Part shown: positions 1-10,985 of the stretch, one piece after another
Layout: the number at the start of each line of letters is the position of its first letter
How positions within the stretch are numbered: the stretch's first letter is position 1
Source of the DNA: Cudoniella acicularis
Lineage: Eukaryota; Ascomycota; Leotiomycetes; Helotiales; Helotiaceae
Direction: 5' to 3'
NCBI GenBank assembly: GCA_013054445.1
Contig: JAAMPI010000534.1
Location: 1-32,930 of the forward strand
DNA: 32,930 nucleotides
Translations under genes and position numbers: made by a program
The notes under the pieces: generated by a model
Database searches by the model: none
What the model saw: only the letters and a program-made list of their open reading frames with translations
What the model was told of the DNA's origin: nothing

Positions 1-1613
1 AGCTTAATTTGAATTATAAGTGGCAGTAAGGTGGGGGACGGGGTGTTGATGCCGAGGCTGTGGTGTGCTATGTGTGGATTTCTATAGTGCCGATTTGGGG
101 TAAGTAGGCAAGGAGAACAGGGGTTTGACTCATTCAGTTATAGACGGGAGACGGAGATTTCCATGCATGATCTATTTGGGTATAAAAGAAGGTGGACAAT
201 CCCAATTCTTTGCCCCCCCTCGGTTAACCTTTCGGATACAAGTATCCTCCTCCCCGAGAAAACCTTTTCTCTCCTACATACTTCGAAATCCTACTCGAGG
301 AACCACAACTTACTCAAGGATCAACCCCTCGGACTATCAATGTAGGAATGCACAACGTATATGAGGTTCAACAAGAGCTACGAGCGGTTGTTGGGTGATA
401 TTTACGTCTATCCGAAATTCGTTTTACGTTTAATGTCGCACTCACGTTGAGAGTGCGGAGTATTTCTGTTATATCAAAACGACAGTAATGGGACAACCGA
501 ACTTTAAAGGTAGATAGATAGCTAGATGAAAAGCGTTTTTCCGTGCAGCCAACTAACAGAAAAAAGTATCTCAGTAGAAGAGAAAAATTCCGAATCCCTT
601 TAGACCTTAGTCTAAACACCACATGCATTATGACTTCGATATCGTAGCCAGCAGACTATAGAAGCCATGGACATTCAACCGGTAAACATAGCACACCAAA
701 GCCAACAGTTAATCCCAACATTAGTATCAAATATAAGTCCAAATAAAAAAAAATCTCTTGGCTTCGACCAAAGGATCGCCTCGACATTTACATTCAAACC
801 CTCCATTTGCATCACAAGTAACAACCCAAAAGACAAAAGCTCTCTCTCGGGGGCCCGAAACAAAAATCCCTAGTCGGCTAGGGTCTGCTCATCCATTCGA
901 AAGGGGATCACACACGATACGAGTATGTGATCTACCCGGGTGGGTTGCCTAGCCTATTACCAGAGCTACTGGCTTATTGCTAGCAGTGATTGAAAAGAAT
1001 GATTAATTAGAAAAATTTATTCAGTAGTTTTTATTAAAATGTCAACTAATATTTTTTTGCGTAGAATTCTTTTCAATTTGGTGTTTAGGAACTTTGGTTT
1101 GACTTGGACTAAGCGATATTTTCGCGTTTTAGGGGGGCCGATGTCACGAGATCATGTACAACACATGAATATAACTAAATAAGTACTAATTTGAAAGAGC
1201 AATAACCTAGTCAGAATATATAAAAAATGAATTGGGCTCTAGTGCACGTTTTGCAACAACCCTTCGCAATATAACTGTTTATTTTTTGAAGTGTCGCAGG
1301 TGAATACCTGGCACGAACATTAAACCAGTTCAACAGTTGAGGGGATTAAGAGCTTAATATATCTGCTCGAGGAATCTAGGCGTTCATAGCATCTCAACTG
1401 AGTTTTATATCATCTAAGGTTCACTTTATTTTGGCAAATTTTTGGAAGAGCGGGAAGACAATCGGTCGCTTTGGAAGCTAGAATGAACGAGACATCTCGA
1501 GTATCGTCGAATTTTGTCAGTATTTGTGAGTACTCAAACTTGGATCAACTATAAACAAGTGGCTATGGAAGTTCTATGCATAAGTAGCACAATGCAGTGC
1601 CTACAATCCACCT
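1..1613. other. Gene-free left flank
   Basis: No open frame here looks like a protein: the ORFs are under 100 codons, overlap on both strands and show no recognisable motif. The stretch is AT-rich with local homopolymer runs. It contains a short TAGA-type microsatellite near 511-526 and two compact inverted repeats at 868-883 and 906-932. The right end is the 3' flank of the ligase gene. I see no tRNA or rRNA. Confidence 0.6.
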
Positions 1614-4499
1614 CTAGTCCTCATCTTCCTCTGCATCATCCACTCCAACATCCTTGGCAGGGCCGGCAGGAGCCTTCGCTTCTTGTTTTCTATACAGCCC
1701 AGCCAGGAATTCGCTCGTACTTGCTTCGTCGATCCCTTTATCCTCCCTTTTCTTCAAGAAGCGCGGAAACCTCATACTCAGACCTCTCTCATCGCTAACC
1801 AGCCCGATTGCTGCAGTGTAGGTAGGAGACAGCGTCAAGTCCGCGAATGCCATCTTCGAGGTTGTCAGCAACTGCTCTAGACCCGGGAAATACTGTCACA
1901 ACTCACCTCCCACACTTCTTGCGGTTCAAACCACACATCTGGATGTCCGCCTTCATAATCCACATAACTCGGCTTCCCATCAAGAACATGCTCACCACCT
2001 TCCTCATAGAACTCCTTATTCGCCTTGTAAAACGAATCGGTAAACCCACTGATGCATTTACATACTGCTTCTAAAGATCCTGTTTCCTCATTCCGGACGG
2101 CGAGTAGAATAGGAGACCACCATTTCGATTTTCGTCCTTGGCCGTGCCAGCCTGCTATGGGAATGAGATCTAGCGTGTCGAAGGTGGTGCTATAGTCCTT
2201 CTTGACCTTGAGCCAGGAGTCAAGCCGCTTGTCGGGTTCATAAGTGGCAAGAAGAGCTTTACGACGGGATTTCTTCTCCGAAGGTGCTTCTTTTTCAGAG
2301 ACCCCCTTCTTGCCTTTTGTGGGTTTTGAAGGAGGCTTAGGGGTTGATTCTTTGATGTCTGCAACATCGTTAGGCTCGTCTTTTAATTTGGCATTTGGTA
2401 GGTTGTCTAGTATCTTGACCATGATGCCTTCGCATTTGATGTCTGTGGCACTCTTGAAAAACTCTAGGACAGCCTCCGAGTCTTGCGATGTGGCGTCTAT
2501 GCTCTTGACCCAGGTGAACTGATTCGGAACTTCGGTGAAAAGACTCCGTAACAATTCTCGTCTCTCGCGGAAGGGTCGATCAAGGAGGGATTCGCTATTC
2601 AGATACATGAGGTCGAAGGCAAACATGCAGACATTGACCTTTACGCTGCCAATAGCAACATCTTTTCGAGCTCGATTCGATAGTGTTTGGAATGTCTTTA
2701 GCTCCCCGCTCTCAGGATCGACAGCAACAACTTCGCCTTCCATAATAAAGCTTCCCACTCCATCTCCACGAATCTTTGGTATTAGAGCCACTAAATCAGG
2801 ATATTTGTCCGTCATAAGCTCGAGATGACGGGAGAATATTGAGACTTTTCCTTGGTCATCGCAGTGAACCTGTGCACGCTGACCGTCGTACTTGTACTCG
2901 CAGCTGAAGTCTCGATCCTGCAGTTTCGTGAGCATCTCTGACAGATCTCTAGTGATGCTCCCCAGCATAGGCCGTAGAGGAATATGCAGAGCAAGGCCAC
3001 ATCTGACCAGAAGTTCATCACAAACTCCTATTTCGAGCAAGACAGGAATTAGGTCGTTGTAATTTGGTCGTTTAGCAAAACAAGCTTTTACGACCTCCTC
3101 CGGTCTAGCCCAGACTTCTGCTAGAGCTTCTTTCTTGAGCTTGGCAAGCTCGATCTGAGATTTTAACGCGAAATCTGCGCCTGGAGGTTTGGAGAGGAGA
3201 AATGCTCGAGAGAGCGCAATCAACATTGTAGTTTTGACGGCCCCAATTCGAAGCTGTATCTGATTAGCATCCTCTGATGTTGGTATTTGATACGTAAGAA
3301 CTGACATGCTGGCAAAGAGTTCTGACAATATATCGACTTTCTTCTGCCCCTCGAGCATCCTGCAAGAGGCGATCGACAATCCTTTGTTTTATCTCACCAC
3401 TGCCCGTACCTTGCGTACTTGCGATTTTTACAAGCGACTGGTAAACGCTTTTGATGGTGAGAGGCTTTGGCTTGCGGAGCGTGAAGCTCTGCCTCTTCTT
3501 GGCTTCGAAAGCAACATCACCTGCATCTCCGACCTTGTCATATAGAGCTTTGAGAGATTTCTTATCTAAACCACAAACGTTTTTGAGTGCTTTCGAAATC
3601 GCGGATCCTCCCAGTCCGAGCTCCAATGATATGTAAGGGGGAGAGATGGCGTTCGTTGCAAGCCAGACCTAGAAGGGTTCTTTAGTGACTTGAATGATAG
3701 ACAAAACATTTATAAGTTGATGTTGATGGTTTTGAGTTCATGAGTTCCCAGCATTGTATACAAGACTTCCAGAACAGACAGTATTAGGATTTAGCAAGAG
3801 TGATATATTGATACGTACAGTTGGAAGAAGACTACTTTGGTCACCCTCAATGATGACTCTAAGAAGATTGACCAGTGTGTCTACAATCTTGATTCGGCTC
3901 TGCGTGCTATTGACTAACACAAAGCACCTTGTTAAAAGTGCGTAGGAAGCATCTCCTCCCTCTGCAGCCCAATGACCCTGTAGATCTTGTACGTATTTCG
4001 CAGGCTCGAAAGTCAACGGGCTCTCATCAAAAGGTATATTAAACGATATGGCGTCTTCTGTTGAGCCAGCCGCCTGGAGTGAAAGAGTGCTCTTTGTCTT
4101 CACACTTGGCGAAGCTATCTTCTGTTCCTTTTCTGGCAATTCAAGTCTGAAGCCGTTCATATTATTGCCATTCTTATCGGCCTTGGTTTCCGTGACTGCA
4201 GTGTCTGCCAGCACAAATAAAGTAGGAGACTCCTTGCCCTCAGGACTCCCGGACTTTTTTGCAACCATTCTTCCACCGGCATCTTCTTCATCCCATTTTG
4301 CCTGCAATTTTCGTGCCAGTTCTTCATCCGCCAAGGCAGACATATCAGCCCCATTTTCGACGCTTTTTGCTGCAGAATTCGCAGGTCGCGCGGGTATTCC
4401 CTTCTTCTGTTTTCCGAAGAAGTAATCGAGGTTTCGAGAAGGTGCGGACGACGACTTAGAGTCGCCGTTGAGCTTGCGTTTCTTTGCTGGACTTGCCAT
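1614..4499 (-). CDS. cdc9: ATP-dependent DNA ligase I (replicative ligase)
   Basis: Joins Okazaki fragments and seals repair nicks in the nucleus. Predicted exons on the minus strand: 4499-3819, 3668-3306, 3253-1907, 1853-1614 (876 aa, in the usual range for fungal ligase I). The N-terminus has a basic NLS-like stretch (PAKKRKLN, residues 4-11) and a PCNA-box-like LDYFF at 24-28. An acidic/low-complexity linker precedes the conserved DNA-binding domain. Motif I is EYKYDGQRAQVH with the adenylated lysine near residue 469. SFIMEGEVV and EGIMVK match motifs III and IV, and the OB-fold end reads LSPTYTAAIGLV and RFPRFLKKR. Introns are 150, 52 and 53 bp, and all three junctions are phase 0. The gene is head-to-head with the Tip20-like gene. 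Seen: motifs and frames. Known: ligase I family. Identification is very secure; exon 1/2 splice sites were chosen by family continuity (LPT-VWLATNA). Confidence 0.95.
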
Positions 4500-4809
4500 C
4501 TTGCAAGAGTCGGATGCGATCGTGATTGACGTTTAACTAATTCCCTGAACTCATTTTGATGGAGGACCTTCTTCGCAGAATCATATTTCGTTGCGCCTCA
4601 ACTTCTCAACCCAATATTCGTCGTTTTCGGTGTTGTCAGAACATTGTTGAAGCTTCAGATTCATGTCGTCATCGAAGGTTTGGGGAAGTCGCGTTTTGGT
4701 GGGTTGACGCGCTCGCCAAGCCGAGGTGACCGCTGGACCAAAGAAACAGATTTCAAAGAGAATCAGCACTGGATATTCCCCCAACTTACGCGCATTAAGA
4801 TTTGTCGCC
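4500..4809. promoter_or_regulatory. Bidirectional promoter between ligase I and Tip20-like gene
   Basis: This 310-bp interval separates two divergent start codons, so both promoters must lie here or extend into the genes. Three ACGCG cores are present: 4690-4694 (reverse strand), 4707-4711 and 4788-4792. ACGCG is the core of the MluI cell-cycle box bound by the MBF complex in yeasts, which controls DNA replication genes including the ligase. The motif match is direct; function in this species is inference. Confidence 0.55.
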
Positions 4810-7470
4810 ATGACCGAGTCACCAATAGCTCGTGAGAGGACGCCTCTTGCTGTCCTTCTCGATCCAAAAAAAAGACATTCCGCGAGGAGAATTAGACATC
4901 AGATTGGAAGACTACCTGAACGACAAGATCCAGACAGCTGCCGACTTGGGAGGTCTCGCAAGCTTGATCGTCAATGTTGAAATACAGAAGAAGCAGCTGG
5001 AGGAGCAAGTCAGTTATTCCTACACAGTTTCTACCATGCTCCAATTCTCACCTTTTGTAGCTTCAAGATGCCAGATCACAACTCGACGAGGCTAAAAAAG
5101 CCTCCGCGAACCATACTTCCCTCATGCTGGAGCAGACTCAAGAATTCGAACGGCAACAGGACAGTGTGCAAAAGCGGTTGATGATAGTGACAAACTCGGA
5201 TACTCCCGAAGAGGCTACCAGACGCTTAAAGGGCCCGTTGGAAAAGCTTCGACGGGTCGAATTAGCAAGATCATATGTTGAGCTGCTGAAGGATGTCAAC
5301 GACTTGACCAAAGAAGCACGTCGTAATCTGCCCGAAAATCCAAAGGCAGCCCTTAAGCCATATATTCAAGTGAAAGAGCTAGCATTGTCATTGGCGCAAC
5401 TACAAGGGCCCGCAGAAGGAGCGGCCGTTCACTTAGTCAACCATGTACAAAATACGTCCGAGAAGCTATGGGGGGATATGAAGAAAATAATGACAGACGA
5501 GTTTGAATCAATACTCCAAAAGTCCAAGTGGCCAGATGTTGCGAACGAGCCCTCGAGAGAATGGAGTGATTGCTTTGAGAAACTGTTGGATTTGCAAGGT
5601 CCCGAGATCATGGCTGCTCGAGAACCTCTCGTACTTCTTCCTATGAAGGTACTCTCCAAGACATTTGTACTTCAATTCAGATATCACTTTTTCAGCGATA
5701 AACCCACGAATCATCCACATAGAGTAAGTTAGTGGGAAACGAGATTTGGCATATTGCTAACAATATTTAGCTTGGAGATTATTTTTTGGAATGGTTTCTT
5801 GGCACTGTTTCAAAGTGGGAAGACTTCTTACGAGAAAATGTAGGCCCCGTTCTCGCTGCCCATTTCAGAGGCAACGTTTTGGCAGGTAATTCCTTATATG
5901 TGGATCCAGTGGCGGCCTTTATTACTGCCTTACTACCTGTCATAAAGGAGAAGGTTGACGCGCTGGTCGCTGAAGTGTCGAATGAGCCTCAATATCTGAG
6001 CAGATTTATCAACCAATTGATGGTCTTCGATGAAGCTGTTAGGACAAGATTCGCCTATGACGGAGGAAATCCCGAATATGGATGGAAAGGTTTGACTTGG
6101 GATGTGCTCGATACTTGGTTTGATCGATGGTTCCAGGTTGAAAAGGATTTTGCGCTCGAGAGATATCGGGAGATCATCAAATCTCCAGATGCAGGTCAAA
6201 TCGACTATGACAGTACCGGACCTGGAAAGACCAAAGCTACTTACGGAGCAACCAAAGTCACAGACCTCATCCAATCTGTGACTAACCAATACAACAAATT
6301 GCGTCGGTTTTCTCACAAAGTTCGGTTTCTTATTGGTATACAAGCAGAAATACTTGACCAATATATTGGACGCCTGAACGATTCCTTGGAAGTCTATATG
6401 TCTATTACCACAACAGTTGGCCGTACTTTACACGGAATCTCAAAAGAGGAGCAAGCAAAACTTGAGGGTATTGGCGGACTAGAGAGCCTGTGTCGAGTCT
6501 TTGGCAGCGCAGATCATATCATCACCATGCTCAAGGAATGGACCAACGATGAGGTAGATTTCACTTATGGCCATACTATGAAACTTTTACTAACTCTCCC
6601 AGTTTTTTGTGGACCTATGGGATCAATTGCAAGACCGGGCAAAAGTTACTGATGTTGAAGACAATCTTGCAGGTTCGATGACATACACCGAGGTCAAGGA
6701 TTCCACCTCTGTAGCCGTTGGGTCCAAAGACGAGGGCTCTGTATTTGATGTGACAATCGACGGTTATGAACGCCTTAAGAAACGAGCAGAGAGTCTGATT
6801 CAGCAGGCTATCTCGTATGCCTTCCCAGGACAGTTCAAACAATATTTCAGCAAGCCACAGTGGACAACTGTTGGCGATGAAACAATTTCTCGTAAGCAAT
6901 TTATATTCCACGGATTTCAAGATGGCTTTCTAATTATTCATTAGCTTCATCCTTAGTCACTGTGACAGCTGAGCTAGACCAGCCATTACAGGTATTTCTT
7001 TCCGATTTTCAATTTTTACAATGCTAATACTTTGGCAGATTATGAGGCAAAGCATGACATTCCTATACAAGGCACTCGCATATCCACCATTCCGTCGAAT
7101 CTGGCGCGAAGCATTCGATAATCTCCAAGACCTACTTTTCCAAGAACTCCTCATGAAGCAAGATTTCACTACCCTCGGTGCCGCACGTTTGATGCAGGAT
7201 CTGATGGCCATTCAAAGCGTAGTCGAATCATGTGTCAGCTTAACCAGTTCGGGATCGGCTTTAAGTATGCCAAAATTGAAAGAGGGAGTAAGCTTGCTCA
7301 ACCTTCCTGTCGAGCCAGAAGCTGGACAGATGTCTTTGAAGGATGCTTGTACGGAGATTTTTGCTACGAGCCCCCAGGCAGAGGCTGCCCTTAAATGGCT
7401 GGGACTTAATCGGCTTTCAAATTTTGAAGCGAGAGTCATTTTGCAGAAGAGGGTTGAGGCGGCTTCTTGA
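4810..7470 (+). CDS. TIP20: RINT-1/TIP-1 family vesicle tethering protein (Tip20-like, Dsl1 complex)
   Basis: Family members act at the ER in the Dsl1 (NZR) tethering complex, which captures Golgi-derived COPI vesicles with ER SNAREs. Predicted exons: 4810-4831, 4887-5008, 5061-5723, 5771-6553, 6603-6891, 6945-6991, 7039-7470 (785 aa, close to metazoan RINT1). The N-terminal part holds RLEDYLNDK and a coiled-coil stretch rich in Q/E/K. The middle and C-terminal blocks carry the family pattern: LPVIKEKVDAL, WKGLTWDVLDTWFDRW, an IQAEILDQYI helix, VTVTAELDQPLQ, and an ending around LKWLGLNRLSNFEARVIL. Introns are 47-55 bp with good donors (GTAAGT, GTAAGC). The first exon is uncertain: a 22-nt exon with acceptor at 4886 (or 4874/4895) works, but so does one extra A in the A8 run at 4866-4873. 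The 3' half is secure. Confidence 0.88.
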
Positions 7471-8522
7471 GGCGTGTAGGAGCTATGTGTGGTGAGCTCA
7501 GTGGGAATGGGATGGGACGGTGATAGGATTTGGTGTGCCTTGAGAGATAGTTGGACTACTCTTCAAGGACTTTTGGACCATGTAAATAACCAACAGGCCT
7601 GAAGGCTTTAAAGGCCACGAGACTCTGAGTCTCTTTCAAGAAGAAACAAAATTCCAAATTCCTGTCTGGCTCTCCGTGATGCTATGCAGGTTGACTTCCC
7701 CTGTGCGGATATGTATTGAAATTCTTTTCGTAGACTTGGTTTGAAATTACGAAGTGGAACAAAAAACATGATAAGATACGGGAATCTAGAGTCACTGTCC
7801 TTTAGGCTTCAAGCCTATAGTGTAATTATTTATGTAAGCGAGGGGCATGCTTATTAAGCACTATAAAAGGCGCTAGCAAGTTATCGACAAGTTGAAAATT
7901 TGCGATGTGCAATAAAAGTTGTATATATTTTCATCTGATGTATTATAAAGTAGATATTAGAAAACAAGGGAGAGCGTCATCGCCGAGGTATTTATACTTG
8001 CTATATTAGCGAGATAATCGTGCATTTACTGGGAACTAAAGAGCGCTAGTACTGATGCTAGCGTATATAGACAGGTGCCAAGTGCAACAAAACTTAGGAA
8101 AATTTCATCTGATTTTGAAAAGTGAATATCAGAAGACAAGGGAGAGCGAAATAGCCGAGATACCAGGACATACTTCATATAAGTGAGAAGGCTAACATGA
8201 TTAGTAAGCTATATAAAAGGCGCTAAAATTTATCGACAGCTCAGAAAATTGCGATGTGCAACCAAAAAAATTAGAATTTCGTCTGATCTATTGTGGAAGT
8301 GAGTGGATGATGTTAGAAGAAGCTGTGTAAAAATGCTCGAGGTGGACAACAACTAAGTCATTTCTTACGGAGTAAGAGACTTGGGCTGGGCTAATAAGCA
8401 AGGAGGATTTATGCAAAAAAGGTTACTGTGCTGAATATATTCTTGCGAATTGTAATCTATCATTCTCAGAATCTTGTTTAATCTTTCTTGTTTCTGGTGT
8501 CTATCCAACAGCGCAACATCCC
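7471..8522. other. Gene-free interval with tandem repeats
   Basis: Lies between the 3' ends of two convergent genes. No plausible coding frame. It begins with the 3' flank of the Tip20-like gene, including a 15-nt near-perfect palindrome at 7619-7633. Most of the rest is a ~175-bp repeat present three times (listed separately). Confidence 0.7.
7838..8360. repeat. Three diverged tandem copies of a ~175-bp unit
   Basis: Three landmarks recur in order. A TATAAAAGGCGCTA block occurs at 7862 and 8212, with a diverged CTAAAGAGCGCTAG at about 8036 between them. A GTGCAA block occurs at 7907, 8082 and 8256. A TTTCATCTGAT or TTTCGTCTGAT block follows each. Copies 1 and 2 also share ACAAGGGAGAGCG followed by GCCGAG. 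Offsets between copies are 175 and 174 bp. Copies have diverged heavily but keep register. There is no coding potential and no clear terminal inverted repeats; copy 2 contains an internal CGCTAG/CTAGCG hairpin at 8044-8063. Confidence 0.7.
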
Positions 8523-9705
8523 TCAACTAATAGCCCTCATCGTCATCTCCACCACCGCAAAAGTCCCCGCGCTGACAGGCATAGCCCTCAACAGTGTAGG
8601 CGCAATGCCCTTCCAGAAACCACCCAAACCCTCCGCTCTAAAAGTTTTTCTAAAACAATCCCTCATGCTCTGATACTTCATCTCCTTTCCAAACCCATCA
8701 CTCTGCATCTTGCTCTTCACCACATCAAATGGGTAACTCGCCAGCCACAACGCCTCTCCCGCCAAACCACCGTAAAAGGCTATCTTCCAGCTAGGGATCT
8801 CCTTCCGCTCGATCTTGTTGCGTGCTGCGTCGCTGTTCATCATGTACTCGAATGCTAGGAACCAGACGCCATATGCTTGTGCTTCTCGCAAGATGGTAAC
8901 TGCTTCGCCGCGATAAAGTCCCTTCAAGACGCCCTCGTGCGCTGACAGTTTCCGCACGCAGTCCAAAGGGCCGCTATACAGTCTCCCCGCGCCATGGGGT
9001 TGCGTTTGCAATCTGATTCTCACGTGCTCGATAGGGCCGGAGATCACACTGTTTGCTACTCCGGCAAAGGCGCCTGCAGCGTAATACTGGGAGTAAGAAA
9101 GGCCTGGGGAGAGGGGGTTCTTGGAGGAGTTGTAGGCTTCGAGGCGGCGGCGGGCTTCGTGGAAGGCGCCAAATTGGATGGAGACGCAGGCGCCGATGCC
9201 GATTAGAGGGGTGAGGGTGCCCTTGTAGAAAGCGAGGGGCCCTTCCGTTGTGTAGATTGACTTAGCTGCCGAGAGGGCGGAGGGGTATTTGGTTGTGGTT
9301 TGCAGGCGGACTTTTACTATGTCAAAGGGTTGTCCTGGAGGGGTGAATTAGTCTTGTGGTTTAACTTGTGGGAAGGGAGAAGGGAGATTTGAAGCATGAT
9401 TGAGGGGGTTAAGAAAGGGGAGTATTTCGCATCCTCCCAATTTCCTTTTTGAGAAACAGCAAGAAACAACACATTAAATGAAATATTCAAGAGAAACAAT
9501 TCCCATTTCACTCCAAGAACATGCACGTGACCCTGCCCGAAATCCAAAGGAACTGCGAACCAGGAAACAGAAAAAAGAAGCAAAAGAACAGCTCCCCAAA
9601 CTCACCCAAAAGCACCTGAGCAATTCCACCAGCAGCGCCAGCAAACAAATCCTTCAACGTCCTCACCATTCCCCCCTCCTCCAACTCCGCAGCAATGTCC
9701 GCCAT
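8523..9705 (-). CDS. YMC1: Mitochondrial carrier family protein, Ymc1/Ymc2-like
   Basis: Inner-membrane solute carrier with three ~100-residue repeats. Predicted exons: 9705-9606 and 9334-8523, joined in phase 1 across a 271-bp intron (303 aa, the standard family length). The carrier signatures are visible: PFDIVKVRLQ in repeat 1, PIEHVRIRLQ in repeat 2 and PFDVVKSKMQ in repeat 3, each followed by a GxxxFYKG/GLYRG/GFWKG-type motif. The N-terminal LKDLFAGAAGGIAQVLLGQP matches yeast Ymc1/Ymc2 well, suggesting an amino-acid or carboxylate carrier of mitochondria; the substrate is inference. The ATG at 9705 is chosen because an in-frame stop lies just upstream. The second exon is one uninterrupted frame. 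Confidence 0.92.
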
Positions 9706-10985
9706 TTCAGAAGCTACCCCGCCTCCGCCTTTTCAATATTTTACGCTGTTTCTTGAAGGTTCTGCAGCTCTGGTAAATGTGTATCCAAGTCGAAATGGTA
9801 TTCTGTGAGAAAAGAGAGAGGATGAGGCGATTGAGGAAGAATCGCGTCCTGTACGAGTGTGATTTGTTCAATAAATTTCCGGACAAAGCTGGATGGATGA
9901 TGTGCTCGCTCGCTTAACAATGGAGCTTTTGGCCTCAGGCATCAAGGCGAAGCTCTCGTCCTACAGTCATTCACCACTACCTCGAAAAGACTTTCTGAAT
10001 CTGTAAAAATATTAAATTCGTGATAGGTCTTCGTCTTGGATTCTAATTTGGAATCATTAAACTCGAATTCTTCCCCAAAGGGCCATTATTGTCACAATAA
10101 GGTTACAAGTCATAGGTGGTTGACTTTGCCTTTAACTGAGATCGAGGGTCAGGGGCATATTAAGGTTAAATAGTGAGAGTAAAACGTCAAAAGGGATCAT
10201 CATAGTTTTAGGCGAATACATTTTAAATGACATGCCAACTTAATGAAGTTAGACATTAAGAGGGTGAGGTGTCAAAAAGGAACATCAGACTCTTGTTCGA
10301 ATACATATCAAATGGCATATAATCATAAAAGAAAAAAAGGCTTTAAGTACTCCTCAGGCACGGTTTAGTCTTACATGTCGCGAATATTAGTCTCAGCGTC
10401 GAGGATGTTTTCGAGATAAATGCATATAAAGTCATCAACCCACAGTTTATCGGATCGAATTGCTTTCATTATATCGGATCTATACTACTCCTGGTATGCT
10501 TCACCATCATTTTCCTTTGGCTAATCACCCGTCTCACCAGACGACATATAGTACACAGTTCATCAAGCCAGAAGACTTTGAAGAACGAGGGGCGTGAGAT
10601 AAGCCACCTGTGACCAAAACTCGAGATATCCTTCATGAAAGCCCTCGTAGATCGAAGAACAGGGGATTGATTATGACAAGCCGGAAACTTGTTCAGAAGG
10701 CGAATATGGTGATGTGAAAAATGGATCTGAAAGGACAGGACGGTGTGATAAAACGCTTTCCCACGCTCGTGTATCGTAGATTGTTGCCAGATAGGAAACT
10801 AGCTCTCAAGATGGAGAGTAACTTTCATTCGCCGATCCTACGCCACACCTATACACAAAAACACCAGCGGTCTTGAAACACAATGAGGATAACCAAGCCA
10901 GACCAAAATGTACCCGGGGGACCGTTAACGCCATAACACAAGAGAGGCTAAATGACGTTGAGAATCGTTGTCGTATCCTGGTTAC
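9706..10985. other. Intergenic region with short duplication
   Basis: This 1.3-kb stretch lies upstream of the carrier gene and downstream of the WSC gene. No recognisable gene; the longest frames near 10600-10780 are short and mutually interrupted. It contains a 15-nt palindrome at 10086-10100 and a diverged 85-bp-period direct duplication at 10175-10324. The leftmost few hundred bases probably carry the carrier promoter. Confidence 0.6.
10175..10324. repeat. Diverged direct duplication, period ~85 bp
   Basis: Copy 1 (about 10175-10239) and copy 2 (about 10260-10324) share the ordered blocks GAG-GT, GTCAAAA-GG, CATCA, CGAATACAT and AAATG-CAT, with substitutions between them. Many differences are A/G or C/T transitions. 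Non-coding. Confidence 0.6.

Noticed and set aside
10625..10790. Short frames around DYDKPETCSEGEYGD
   Set aside because: About 40 codons bounded by stops, with no start or splice signals that would extend them.
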